Notes under the pieces: generated by a model
Seen by the model: the letters and a program-made list of their open reading frames with translations, nothing else
The model's database searches: none
What the model was told of the DNA's origin: nothing
Translations under genes and position numbers: made by a program
Shown: in pieces, positions 10,001-18,500 of the stretch
Numbering within the stretch: the first letter of the stretch is position 1
Layout of the letters: the number at the start of each line of letters is the position of its first letter
DNA from: Inquilinus limosus
GTDB taxonomy: Bacteria; Pseudomonadota; Alphaproteobacteria; DSM-16000; Inquilinaceae
Assembly: GCF_002195995.1 (NCBI RefSeq)
Contig: NZ_NHON01000001.1
Span: forward strand, 284,042-348,041
Reading direction: 5' to 3'
Length of the DNA: 64,000 bases

Positions 10001-11992
10001 GTCGGGGCCGGCGAGCGCGACCGGCGGATCGTTGACGCGCACGCTGAGCGTGCTTTCGCCGGTGGCCGAGCCGGTCCCGGAATCGTCCCGGACGGTGAGG
10101 CGGACCGTGTAGGTTCCGGGCCGGGCGAAGGCGTAGGTGGTCTTCTGCCCCGTCCCCGTGTCGCCATTGCCGAAATCCCAGTCCCAGGTCAGCACGCGGC
10201 CGTCCGGATCGCTGGAGGCGGAGCCGTCGAACACCAGCGGCTCGCCGATGGCGGCCGACCTGTCGGCGCCCGCGACCGACAGGGGCGGCGCGTTGACGAG
10301 GACGGTCGTCGCCGCCGACGTGGTGGAGTTAGGCAGCCCGGCATCGTCGGCGACGGTCAGCCGGACCGCGTAGGTGCCGGGCCGGCTGTAGGCATGGGTC
10401 GGCTGGGCGGCGTCGCTGCGCGTGCCGTCGCCGAACTCCCACTGATAGGCGGTGATCCGCCCGTCCGGGTCGAAGGACTGGCGGGCGTCGAAGGCGATGG
10501 TCTCGTCGATCGAGACACGCCGCGCCGGGCCCGGGACGGCGACCGGCGGCGTGTTGACGACGATGGACGCCTCTGCGGTGTCGGCGCCGCAGGGCTGGCC
10601 GGAGCCGTCATCGACCGTGAGGCTGGCGAGATAGCGTCCTGGCCGGTCGAACCGCCGGCCGACACGGGGGCCCACGAGGGTGTCGCCGTCGTTGAAGTGC
10701 CAGGTCATGTGCCGGATCGGCAGCCGGCCCGCGACCGAGGCGCTGCCGTCGAACGCGACATCGGCGCCGACCGAGGCCGAAAGCGGAGCCTCGAGGCGGG
10801 CCTCCGGCGGCACCGGGACATCGACCTCGGCCTCGGCCGCCGCGCCGTCGCCGATCCTGGCGGAGGAGCCGAGGACCTCCAGCCGGGCCTTGTAGCGACC
10901 AGGCTCGCTGTAGTCGTGACGGACCAGCGGGCCCTCCGCGGTGGCGCCGTCGCCGAAATCCCAGCGATAGACGAGCGGCCCACCTTTCGGATCCGTCGAC
11001 CGGCCGGCATCGAAGGAAACGGACCCGCAGGCGGCCAGGTCGGACCGGTCGATCGCGGGCTTCGGCCGCACCAGGGCCGGCCAGAGCTTCACCGGAAGCT
11101 GGAACGGCACGGGATGGCCGGCGCCATCGGCGATCATGAAGGTGGCGTCGTTCGGCATCTCCATGCCGCGGCCGAATTCGAGGGCCGCTTCCGCCCCGCC
11201 CAGTCCGGCGGCGGCAGGAATCTCGGCTGCCTGCCACTCGTCCTGACCGGATGCCTTGAGCGGCGCCGACTCGAAAGCAGTGGTCAGGTCGAGCGACCCG
11301 TAGGCCAGGTCGAAATTGTGGACGACCAGCCGGCCATCCCCGGGCGGCGGGCGAAACCGCAGCTCGGCGAAGGACCGGGAATCGGGCACGCGCACGACCG
11401 GCCGGTAAGCGAAGATCTCCAGCCCCTCCGGCGCCAGCGGCCGCGTCTCCCGCGCGCTCACCGCGACGTCGAAGACATTGCCGGCCGCCCCGGCCACGCC
11501 CTGCACCAGTAGGCGGAAGATCCGCCGCCCATCGACGGCATCGCCCTGGCGCGGATCGACGACCGCCACGGTCTTCCACTGGCCGACCGCATCCGCCTCG
11601 CCGCCGAACACCCTGTCCGCGATCAGCGTGCCCGCGGCCTCCTGCTCCGGCGCCGGGACGGCGGGGACCAACGGCGGAAGCCAGAAGGCGCCCGGGCCGC
11701 CGAACACCGCGTAGCGGGTCCGGCTCGCCCCGGGCGGGCCTGTGGACTGGTCGTATTCCGGGCTGATTCCGGGGTCGAGCACATTGATCCACAGCCGCCC
11801 GGACACCCCCTCGGGCACGCTGATATAGATCGTCTGCTGGCGGTAGAAGTCGCCTTCCCGGGTCAGCGCCTTGGGGCCATAGGTGATGAGGGCCGGCCTT
11901 TCATCGGCCGCGCACGCGGGCGATGCCGATGCGCCCGCCAGCGCGGCCGCGGCAACGACGAATAGCCATCCTCCCGTCCGACCTGCCCTCAT
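7097..11992 (-). CDS. Giant secreted PKD-repeat protein
   Basis: 1631 residues from the preferred ATG, which gives a clean signal peptide (hydrophobic core at about 9-24, ending ASPACA) and clears the upstream stop by 40 bp. A start 26 codons earlier is possible but overlaps that gene. After a 340-residue N-terminal region without clear homology come about 15 PKD beta-sandwich modules. Most carry the core W-D-F-G-D-G and a closing YxVRLTVxD strand. Module 13 is degenerate, having lost the core, and module 15 reads WRIGDG. PKD domains usually mediate extracellular contacts. No membrane anchor, LPxTG or RTX tail is visible. It lies between a LysM/FecR protein and a cyclase in one operon, which suggests a sensory or adhesive role. 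Confidence 0.88.
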   Translation of the reverse strand: MRAGRTGGWLFVVAAAALAGASASPACAADERPALITYGPKALTREGDFYRQQTIYISVPEGVSGRLWINVLDPGISPEYDQSTGPPGASRTRYAVFGGPGAFWLPPLVPAVPAPEQEAAGTLIADRVFGGEADAVGQWKTVAVVDPRQGDAVDGRRIFRLLVQGVAGAAGNVFDVAVSARETRPLAPEGLEIFAYRPVVRVPDSRSFAELRFRPPPGDGRLVVHNFDLAYGSLDLTTAFESAPLKASGQDEWQAAEIPAAAGLGGAEAALEFGRGMEMPNDATFMIADGAGHPVPFQLPVKLWPALVRPKPAIDRSDLAACGSVSFDAGRSTDPKGGPLVYRWDFGDGATAEGPLVRHDYSEPGRYKARLEVLGSSARIGDGAAAEAEVDVPVPPEARLEAPLSASVGADVAFDGSASVAGRLPIRHMTWHFNDGDTLVGPRVGRRFDRPGRYLASLTVDDGSGQPCGADTAEASIVVNTPPVAVPGPARRVSIDETIAFDARQSFDPDGRITAYQWEFGDGTRSDAAQPTHAYSRPGTYAVRLTVADDAGLPNSTTSAATTVLVNAPPLSVAGADRSAAIGEPLVFDGSASSDPDGRVLTWDWDFGNGDTGTGQKTTYAFARPGTYTVRLTVRDDSGTGSATGESTLSVRVNDPPVALAGPDQLVTASVVAFDGTGSFDRDDAIAQYVWDFGDGSTGTGPRPTHVYEATGRYQVRLTVTDRSGTKWSSSTDGMTVTVNVRPVADPGPDRVVAPGEKVVFDGSRSLDPDGDITDYRWDFRDGSTGRGRIASHSFARPGLYDVRLAVADDSGDADAVDYKEARITVNAAPVADPGGDLIVAPGDKVRLSAANSYDADGRITSYRWDFSDGSAPATSAQVERSFAAPGLYTARLTVADDSGASNGFNSREITIAVNHPPVADPGRDTLTESLIVSFDGTASLDPDGDALTYRWDFGDGASAAGAKVQHSYATAGTYPIILVVDDGKGLRNSVAQAARSLVIHQPPVADAGGNRQVCTGDVITFDGSKSVDPQGGALRYDWDFGDGTTSGIVNPTKTYRSGGVYPVTLSVQDSAGLANSKDADSVSVKVDQGPSADAGPDIEACAMSPIDFDASRSFDPNGTIKRYDWDFGDGKFAIGEKPNHVYEHPGDYRVFLKIEGQRLGQCDPHSTDEMSVRILQGPVVKIDARAAAPLGEVAFDGSGSQMPGGRITGWHWDFGDGGTAEGAAVGHLFTEPGRKKVTLTVTSDSASPTCQRVAATHVVTVNAPPVAAIAGPDSASEGEEVLLDAGPSHDPDGAIAAYGWDFGDGTTAKGVRASHRFTAAGRYRVRLTVTDEAGVENSAMTVEKPLTVRPPPAPDIALPAAACIGEDVRLAVKGTAAKPMESGWRDAGTAEGAHSFVRRFDTPGRYDVTIIPDDGRDLASSRRPLTRMLHINRPPVAMPGPQRLVCPMTEIVFDGASSYDPDGRIIRYQWNFGDGGSAQGPTATHSFAAPGTYDVALTVTDDTESSCASTRRSVQVVVNAPPVADAGPPFEAFIGGAADAVLLDGTRSRDPDGGALTHVWRIGDGTTESGERVRHLFRQAGDIPVELTVTDGSGLSCGTATDSTVATVRRHDPVQVTEAPPAVPPAIPPD

Positions 11993-12032
11993 GTTCCTGG
12001 CCCCGACCGTGCTTGCCCGAACGATCTCCCGC

Positions 12033-14426
12033 TCAATTGATGCGGTAGGATTGCCGGTTGCCGGCCGCATCCGTGAGGTCCACCGTCCTGACCGCGGCCG
12101 ATTTCAGCTCGCCGCGGGGGACGGGAAGCGATCCCTGATAGGCCTGGGCGGCCCGGTTGAACCGGAGCACCGCATCCGCTGTCCCCGACCCGTATCCCAC
12201 GGTCGCGAGGGCGGTCGCCGCCAGCCCCGAGGCGTCGGAGGCCCGGATCTCGAGCGCCGCGTAGGATCCGGCCTCCCCCACCTCGGGCGTAAGCTTCGCC
12301 GCCACCAGCCGGGGCGGCTCCTGGTCCAGCGTGACCGTGAACCGGACCACGTCGGTGTTGCCGAGCGTGTCGGTGGCGACCAGCTCGATCGGGTTGTCGC
12401 CGACGCGCAGGCTGACGATCTCATCGAAGGCGCCGTCCTTCAGCCCAACCTCGCCGCCATTGATGCGGAGCGTCGCGTCGGTCTTGGCCACCTGGCCGCT
12501 GACGACGAGCGTTTCAGATGCGGTCAGGCGGGGCAATTCCTCCGAAAGAGTGATCACCGGCCGCTGGCGGTCGACCATGACCTCGATCCGCTGCGCGCTG
12601 CGGAAGCCCGACGGGGCGGTCACCACGATCGACAGCACCTCCTCATCGGCGCCGAGCGCGATATTGAGCGCAAAGCGGCCGGCGGCGTCGCTGGCCGTCG
12701 ACCCGCGCAGGGTGCCGTCGGCGCCGACGACATCAATGCGCGAATCCGGCCTGGCGCGGCCGGCCAGGGAGGCGATGTCGCCGGCCGCCAGCACCCGGCC
12801 CGCCGGGTCCCGCGGCACCGACGCATCCAGCGCCACCGCCTCGGACCGGTCCGGCATGACGCTGAACCGGCGCTGCACCCGGGTGGCGTTGCCGGCGCGG
12901 TCGGTGGCCACGACCTCGACGCTGTTGTCGCCCTCGCAGGCGGCGACCGGACCGGCGAACCGCCCGGCGGCAGTCACCTCGACCGGTTGCCCGTTCACGG
13001 ACACGACGGCGCCCGGCTCGGCCTCGCCGCGGACCTCGATCGCCCCGTCGCGCTCGATCGCCCCCTCCTCCGGCGCGTCGATCCGCAGGAACGGCGCGAC
13101 CTTGTCGACCATCACGGCGAAGCGCCAGGGCGTGCTGCGCTCCCCCGGCAGGCCGAAGGCATCGAGGGCGGAGACCCGCCAGTAATAGTCGCCGGGCGGC
13201 AGGTGCTCCACCCGGTAGGCGGGCTTCTGCAGCCCGAACTCCGAGACCAGCATGGTGTCGAAGGACTGCTCGGCCCCGATCTCGAGCCAGTAGCCGGCGG
13301 CCCCCTCCGGGCCGGTCCAGACGAGATCGACCGAGGTGCCGTAGGCGATGCCGTCATCGGCCGGTGCGGCCGGGCCCGGCGCGGCCAGCACGTCGCGTTT
13401 CTCGCCGGCCTTGCCCTTCGCGGACAGGACGATGCCCTCGTTCCGCCCCAGGACGACCGTCTCATCCCGGGTCGCGACGGCGACGGGGCGGTCGTCATAG
13501 TTGGTGAACTTGGCGCCCTCATCGCCGCTGCTGACCCAGAAATCCCCGGATTCGATGCGCGCCTTCGCCTCCGGAATGTCGACGGCGAAACTCGTGCGGT
13601 CGCTCTCGCTGGCGAGAAGGGCGTAGAAATCGCCTTCGACCAGGCTGACCTTCGCCTCCTCGTGCCGCGTCAGCGGGTCGTAGCGCATCTCCTGGATGAC
13701 GGCGTTCGAATTGGCGTTGAGCCGGAGCCGGCTGGCATCGCGGAAGGTCAACTGGGCCGTCGATTCCGACAGGGTGCGGACCTTCTCCTGCTCCACCAGG
13801 ATGGCGCGGAGCTGGGCGGCGTTCCATGCCAGGTCCTTCGGCTTCTGGGCCTCGACCCATCCGTTCTTGTCGCTCAGCAGCGCCTCGGCCGCCTCGTCGC
13901 GGCTCTGCTCCGCTATGGCGAGGGCTTTCGCGGCCTGGGACTGGGATTCGAGCGCCAGATCCTTGGCGTCGCTCCAGGCGCGCTCGACACGGCGGCCGAG
14001 CGCCCGGTCGTAGAGGCCGATGGCGCGGCCGATCTCGTCCGGCGCGAAGAGCTGGGCCCCCGCCAGATTGGCCAGCCGGATCTGGTCGGCGCAGCGGGCC
14101 AGGGCGCGCTCCGCCGCGGCGATCAGGTCGACGGGGATCCGCAGCGGCTGTCCCGGCGACAGCTGGGCAACCGAAGCCACATCGCTGGCCTTCAGAATCT
14201 CGGGCCAGAGGTCGGGATCGCCCAGATAGCGCTCCGCCAATTGCCTGATGGTCTGGTTCGGCTCGAGATGAACCTCGATGGTTTCGGCCCGGGCGATGGA
14301 CACAGAAACGATAAGAACGAGCGGCACCGCAGTCAGGCATTCGACAGCCGCGCGGCCAACCGATTGGAAACGTGATCCGCGATCCACCGATACCTCCGGT
14401 CGGGCGAAGGGTCTCAGCACCCTCAA
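12033..14426 (-). CDS. LysM + FecR-domain envelope protein with Ig-like repeats
   Basis: 797 residues. A hydrophobic export segment (about 29-46) is followed by a LysM-type module (QTIRQLAERYLGDPDLWP to LSPGQPLRIP, about 55-100) that should bind peptidoglycan. A helical stretch follows (about 105-200), then a FecR domain (about 205-300, with AQLTFRDASRLRLNANS and VEGDFYALL). A fibronectin-like segment carries YYWRVSALDAFGLPG, and several Ig-like repeats with DRAGN and DTLGN turns end the protein. Proteins of this LysM-FecR type are known next to class III cyclase genes in many proteobacteria. It is the first gene of the operon, with an AT-rich promoter region upstream. Confidence 0.85.
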   Translation of the reverse strand: MRVLRPFARPEVSVDRGSRFQSVGRAAVECLTAVPLVLIVSVSIARAETIEVHLEPNQTIRQLAERYLGDPDLWPEILKASDVASVAQLSPGQPLRIPVDLIAAAERALARCADQIRLANLAGAQLFAPDEIGRAIGLYDRALGRRVERAWSDAKDLALESQSQAAKALAIAEQSRDEAAEALLSDKNGWVEAQKPKDLAWNAAQLRAILVEQEKVRTLSESTAQLTFRDASRLRLNANSNAVIQEMRYDPLTRHEEAKVSLVEGDFYALLASESDRTSFAVDIPEAKARIESGDFWVSSGDEGAKFTNYDDRPVAVATRDETVVLGRNEGIVLSAKGKAGEKRDVLAAPGPAAPADDGIAYGTSVDLVWTGPEGAAGYWLEIGAEQSFDTMLVSEFGLQKPAYRVEHLPPGDYYWRVSALDAFGLPGERSTPWRFAVMVDKVAPFLRIDAPEEGAIERDGAIEVRGEAEPGAVVSVNGQPVEVTAAGRFAGPVAACEGDNSVEVVATDRAGNATRVQRRFSVMPDRSEAVALDASVPRDPAGRVLAAGDIASLAGRARPDSRIDVVGADGTLRGSTASDAAGRFALNIALGADEEVLSIVVTAPSGFRSAQRIEVMVDRQRPVITLSEELPRLTASETLVVSGQVAKTDATLRINGGEVGLKDGAFDEIVSLRVGDNPIELVATDTLGNTDVVRFTVTLDQEPPRLVAAKLTPEVGEAGSYAALEIRASDASGLAATALATVGYGSGTADAVLRFNRAAQAYQGSLPVPRGELKSAAVRTVDLTDAAGNRQSYRIN

Positions 14427-14752
14427 CGAGGTCTGCCGCGCCTGAACGAGTATTGATGTATTATTTCGTCGATCGATTTATGATTGGATCTGATTATCTT
14501 ATCTGTTCAAAAAAGTCTCTGAGAGAAATTTCCTGTAGGATCTGGATCATAATGTGTCGCGATCGTCGCTTCCGGACACTGGAACTCTCGACACGCTGTC
14601 GCGCATTGAGCTCGATCTGACGATCGAGGCTGGTCGGAACACATCCGAACCGGGCATGGAGCGGTACCTCGGGAGCGAAATTTCGCCGACAGCCATTTTT
14701 GAACCTGCACTGCGGCGCGGGACCGGCCGGTCAGACCCGGCGACGATCGACG
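14427..14752. promoter_or_regulatory. AT-rich upstream region of the LysM/PKD/cyclase operon
   Basis: 326 bp with no supportable gene. About 14450-14560 is clearly more AT-rich than its surroundings, with GATTGGATCTGATTATC-like stretches just upstream of the minus-strand LysM gene. This is the likely promoter region of that operon. I could not pick out a confident -35/-10 pair. The part towards 14752 also holds the 3' flank of the sigma-54 activator gene. Confidence 0.45.
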
Positions 14753-16732
14753 TTATCCTTCGCTGTCGAGCCCGAAAGTGCGCACCTTCCGGTACAACGT
14801 GCTGCGTGAGATGCCCAGGGCTCGAGCCGCCTGGACGAAGTTGTGGTGATGCTTCCGGATGGTGTCGGCGATCAGCAGGCGCTCGGCGGCATGGAGGTTG
14901 TTCGGTCGATCGAGCGGCCCCGCGACATCGTCGGATCCCATGCCTGCATCGGCGAGTTCCGGCGGCAAGTCCTCCGATGCGACCGGGCCGCCGCCCGACA
15001 GCAGGAGCAGGCTCTCCACCATGTTGCGCAGCTCGCGGACATTTCCCGGCCAGGCGTAGCTGTGCAGCCTGACCAGGACCTCGGTCGGGAAACTCCGCTC
15101 CGGCACCTGGTGACGCGCGGCGAGACGCCCGTTGAAGTGTTCGATCAGCGGTTCGAGATCGCCGCTGCGCTCCCGCAGCGGCGGGATGCGGAGCCGCGTC
15201 ACGCTGATGCGGTGATACAGGTCGCGGCGGAAGCGGCCGACCTCCACCTCGTCGTGCAGGTTCCGGTTGGTCAGCGCAAGGAGACGGACATCGACCCGGC
15301 GTGGCTGCCCGTCCCCGAGGCGGTAGACGATCCCCTCCTCCAGCACGCGCAGCAGGATCGGCTGCAAGTCGAGCGGCAGCTCCCCGATCTCGTCGAGGCA
15401 GAGGGTGCCGCCATCCGCCAGCTCGAAGCGGCCAGGCCGGCCCTCGCTGGTCGCCCCCGTGAAGGCGCCCCTGACATGGCCGAACAGCTCGCTGGCCAGG
15501 AGTTCCTTGGACGTGGCCGCGCAGTTGAAGGCGATGAAGGGCGCCGCCTCCCCCTCCTCGCCGTGGATGGCGCGGGCGAAGAGCTCCTTGCCGACACCGG
15601 TCTCACCCTCGATCAAAACCGGCACGCGCTTGCCCACGAGTTGCCGGGCGCGCCCGATGACAGCTGTCATCGCTGCGCTGCCGCCGATGATGTGGGCAAA
15701 GGCGCTCCGCGCCGGGTCGGCCTCCGAACTCTGGTTCGCGAACCGGTGCCGGACGCGCGGCCGGTCCGGCACCACCAGCAGCGCGCCGATCGCCCGGCCA
15801 TCGGCTACCACCGGATTGAACCACTCGGCCCGCAGGCCATCCGGCAGCCGGTTCACCCAATGCTCGACGGCGACATCGCGGTCGAGGCCCGGCATCCGCT
15901 CCCCGACCCGGATCGGCAACGAGACTTTCCCCGTGGTCTGCACCAGCCTGCCGTGCCGGTCGATGACGACGATGCCGGCGGCGTCGGAGGCGGAGAGGCG
16001 CTGCAGGCAGACCTCGAGCAGCAGCATCCGCTCCCGCGTCGACCGTTCGGTCAGCACCATCTCGATCTGCCGGGCCGCGGCCACCGCCAAGCCCAGATTG
16101 TTCCGCTGATAGGTGGAGGGAGGGCCGGAGATGTCGATCACGCCCATGATCGCACCGGTGCCGGGCTCGAAGATCGGCGACCCGGCGCAGGTCCACCCCT
16201 TGATGCCCTCGCAGAAATGCTCGGCGGCATGGATCTGGGCCGGCCGGCCGGTGGCGATGGCCGTGCCGATCCCGTTGGTGCCGATGACGCCCTCGCGCCA
16301 GTCGCCGCCGGACATCAGGTGGATGTTCTCGCCCTTCTCCAGGGTCGGCATGTCCCCGACCGCCTGCAGCACGACGCCGTCCGGGTTGGTGAGCAGCATG
16401 ATCGAGCCCGAGCCGGCGAGCAGGTCGACCGCATCGGCGAACAGCCCCGACGCGGCGGAGACGAGATCGCCGTGCCGGCGCCGGAGCTCGCCCATGGCGT
16501 CGCTGCGCACCGCGAGCGGGGCCGAACGTCCGGTCGGGTTGACGCCCGAATGCAGGCTGCGCTGCCAGGAGGCGACCACGAAATTTTTCGCCGGCACCGT
16601 CGCCTGCGGCTCGCCGGACAGATACCGCTCCCAGGCGAGCATGGTGTCGGTCGCCTCGCAGGGCGCTCCCACGAACGCCGGGGTCACGCCCGGGCGAGCC
16701 AAGCCGGTCGGCGTCTCGTCGCGTCTGGGCAT
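14753..16732 (-). CDS. Sigma-54-dependent activator, AcoR family
   Basis: 659 residues. The N-terminal half (about 75-300) is a GAF-type sensor region as in AcoR/MimR activators, with the GGDWREGVIGTNGIGTA motif typical of the group. The AAA+ domain (about 340-570) has Walker A GETGVGKE, the sigma-54 contact loop GAFTGAT and Walker B LCLDEIGE. A Fis-type helix-turn-helix (AARALGISRSTLYRKV) closes the protein. It lies 130 bp downstream of the groEL-like gene on the same strand. Related activators switch on diiron monooxygenase operons in mycobacteria. It probably acts at the promoter upstream of prmA, at the second one, or at both. Confidence 0.9.
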   Translation of the reverse strand: MPRRDETPTGLARPGVTPAFVGAPCEATDTMLAWERYLSGEPQATVPAKNFVVASWQRSLHSGVNPTGRSAPLAVRSDAMGELRRRHGDLVSAASGLFADAVDLLAGSGSIMLLTNPDGVVLQAVGDMPTLEKGENIHLMSGGDWREGVIGTNGIGTAIATGRPAQIHAAEHFCEGIKGWTCAGSPIFEPGTGAIMGVIDISGPPSTYQRNNLGLAVAAARQIEMVLTERSTRERMLLLEVCLQRLSASDAAGIVVIDRHGRLVQTTGKVSLPIRVGERMPGLDRDVAVEHWVNRLPDGLRAEWFNPVVADGRAIGALLVVPDRPRVRHRFANQSSEADPARSAFAHIIGGSAAMTAVIGRARQLVGKRVPVLIEGETGVGKELFARAIHGEEGEAAPFIAFNCAATSKELLASELFGHVRGAFTGATSEGRPGRFELADGGTLCLDEIGELPLDLQPILLRVLEEGIVYRLGDGQPRRVDVRLLALTNRNLHDEVEVGRFRRDLYHRISVTRLRIPPLRERSGDLEPLIEHFNGRLAARHQVPERSFPTEVLVRLHSYAWPGNVRELRNMVESLLLLSGGGPVASEDLPPELADAGMGSDDVAGPLDRPNNLHAAERLLIADTIRKHHHNFVQAARALGISRSTLYRKVRTFGLDSEG

Positions 16733-16862
16733 CGGTCGCTCCCGGTTGCCGGTCGTCTTGTCCGGACGCTCGGTTGGCCGATCGTCCCGCGACCTGTCAC
16801 GCCTTCACCATACACCATTCCGCGGCCTCGTCCGCCCGGACCTTGGACGGACAACGCATCCG

Positions 16863-18500
16863 TCATGCCCGGCCGAGGCGTTCGGCACCGCCGCCCAGGG
16901 CCGGGCCGGCTGTCGGATCGACCGTCTCGCGCTTGTCCGCGATCAGCGTGTGGGTCGTCAGGACCAGCCCGGCGACGGAGGCCGCGTTCCGCACCGCGCT
17001 GCAGCTGACCCGAACCGGGTCGACGATGCCGGCCTCGAACAGATCGACGAAGGCGCCGTTCCGGGCGTCGAAGCCCACGCCGTTGGTCGAGCGCGCCACC
17101 TGGGCCGTGACCGCCTCGCCGTTCACGCCGCTGTTGCCGGCGATGTGGAACAGCGGCTTGGCCAGGGCCCGCTGCAGCAGCCTGATCCCTTCCCGGACGT
17201 CGCCATCGCTGCGGGAGGCCAGGTCGTCGAGCGCGGGCGCCGCCCGCAGCAGAGCCGTGCCCCCGCCGGGAACGATGCCCTCCGCAATCGCCGCGCGGGT
17301 CGCATTGACGGCGTCCTCGACCAGTTGCAGGCGGCGTTTCTGCTCGACCGGCGTGGCGCCGCCGACCAGGATCACCGCGGTGCCGCCGGACAGTTTCGCC
17401 AGCCGTTCCTTGAACTTGTCGCGCTCGATGTTCTCGGGCGCCGCCTCCCACTGGCGGGCGACCTGCTGGCGGCGCGCCGCGATCACCTCCGGGAAGCCGC
17501 CGCCGCCGGTGACCACGGTCTGGTTGGCCGAGATCCTGACCTGCCGCGCGCTGCCGAGGTCGCGCAGTTCGGCGCGGTCGATCCGCCCGCCGAGATCGCG
17601 GGCGATCACCCGGCCGCCGGTGACGATGGCCACGTCCTCCAGCATCATCTTGCGCCAATGGCCGTATTCCGGCGGATGGATGGCCGCGACCACCGGCCCG
17701 CCCTTGTCGCGCGCGGCGAGCAGGGCGACCACGCAGGCCGGCGCCACCTCCTCGGCGATGATCAGGAGGGGGCGGTTGCTGCCGGCGACGAGCGCCAGCA
17801 CGCCCGCGACCTCCTCCGGCGTCAGCAGCTTCTGGTCGGTCATCAGGATGTGCGGGTGGTCGAGCACCACCTGCATCTTCTCGACATCGGTCACCATGTG
17901 GTGGGACAGGTAGCCGCGGTCGAAGGCCATGCCGTCGAGCACGTCGAGCTGGGTCTCGACCGTGCTGCCGTAATCCACGGTCACGATCCCGTCCGGGCCG
18001 ACCCGCTCCAGCGCCTCGGCGACCAGCCCGCCCGTCACCGCGTCATTCGCGGCGATCACCGCCACGGACCGGACCTGGTCCCGGCCGTCCAGCGGCTTCG
18101 CGGCCCGCTTCAGCGCCGCGATCACCTGCTCGACCGCCAGCTCCAGCCCCTGCGCCAGCTCGACCGGGTTCGCCCCCGCCGCCAGGCGGTCGAGCCCGTC
18201 CTGGACCAACGCGTCGGCCAGGACCGTGGCGGTCGTGGTGCCGTCGCCGGCGACCTCGTTGGTCTGCTTCGACACCTCGCGGACGACCTGCGCGCCCATA
18301 TTCTCGAACGGATCCTCCAGTTCGATCTCGCTGGCGATGCTGACCCCGTCGCGGGAGATGATCGGCGTGCCGATCGGCCGGTCGATGATCGCATTCATGC
18401 CGCGTGGGCCCAGCGTGCCGCGCACCGCCCGCGCCAGCTTGGCGACGCCACGGCCGAGCGCCTGGCGGGCGGCGTCATCATGCAACATGATCTTGGGCAT
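16863..18500 (-). CDS. groEL: GroEL-like chaperonin dedicated to the monooxygenase
   Basis: 545 residues from MPKIMLHDDAAR, close to the usual GroEL length. Visible are the nucleotide loop AGDGTTTATVLA (about 85-97), DGVSIASEIELEDPFENMGA, and the C-terminal GIVPGGGTALLRA. The C-terminus ends GGGAERLGRA and lacks the Gly-Gly-Met tail of housekeeping GroEL, and there is no groES next to it. The start lies within the 3' end of the DUF59 gene (23-bp overlap). Chaperonin genes in mycobacterial mimABCD clusters (mimG) are needed to fold the hydroxylase; the same role is inferred here. Confidence 0.92.
   Translation of the reverse strand: MPKIMLHDDAARQALGRGVAKLARAVRGTLGPRGMNAIIDRPIGTPIISRDGVSIASEIELEDPFENMGAQVVREVSKQTNEVAGDGTTTATVLADALVQDGLDRLAAGANPVELAQGLELAVEQVIAALKRAAKPLDGRDQVRSVAVIAANDAVTGGLVAEALERVGPDGIVTVDYGSTVETQLDVLDGMAFDRGYLSHHMVTDVEKMQVVLDHPHILMTDQKLLTPEEVAGVLALVAGSNRPLLIIAEEVAPACVVALLAARDKGGPVVAAIHPPEYGHWRKMMLEDVAIVTGGRVIARDLGGRIDRAELRDLGSARQVRISANQTVVTGGGGFPEVIAARRQQVARQWEAAPENIERDKFKERLAKLSGGTAVILVGGATPVEQKRRLQLVEDAVNATRAAIAEGIVPGGGTALLRAAPALDDLASRSDGDVREGIRLLQRALAKPLFHIAGNSGVNGEAVTAQVARSTNGVGFDARNGAFVDLFEAGIVDPVRVSCSAVRNAASVAGLVLTTHTLIADKRETVDPTAGPALGGGAERLGRA

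Noticed and set aside
8990..11512. 840-codon plus-strand frame over the PKD gene
   Set aside because: Its apparent repeats are the complement of the PKD modules; no start signal or domain is present.
7097..11992. Tandem DNA repeats in the PKD gene as a CRISPR array
   Set aside because: The periodicity is that of coding protein modules of about 90 residues, with diverged DNA; there are no short identical repeats with spacers.
16830..16852. GTCCGCCC / GGACGGAC hairpin between groEL-like and activator genes as terminator
   Set aside because: The stem is good, but there is no T-tract on the minus strand after it, so an intrinsic terminator is not supported.
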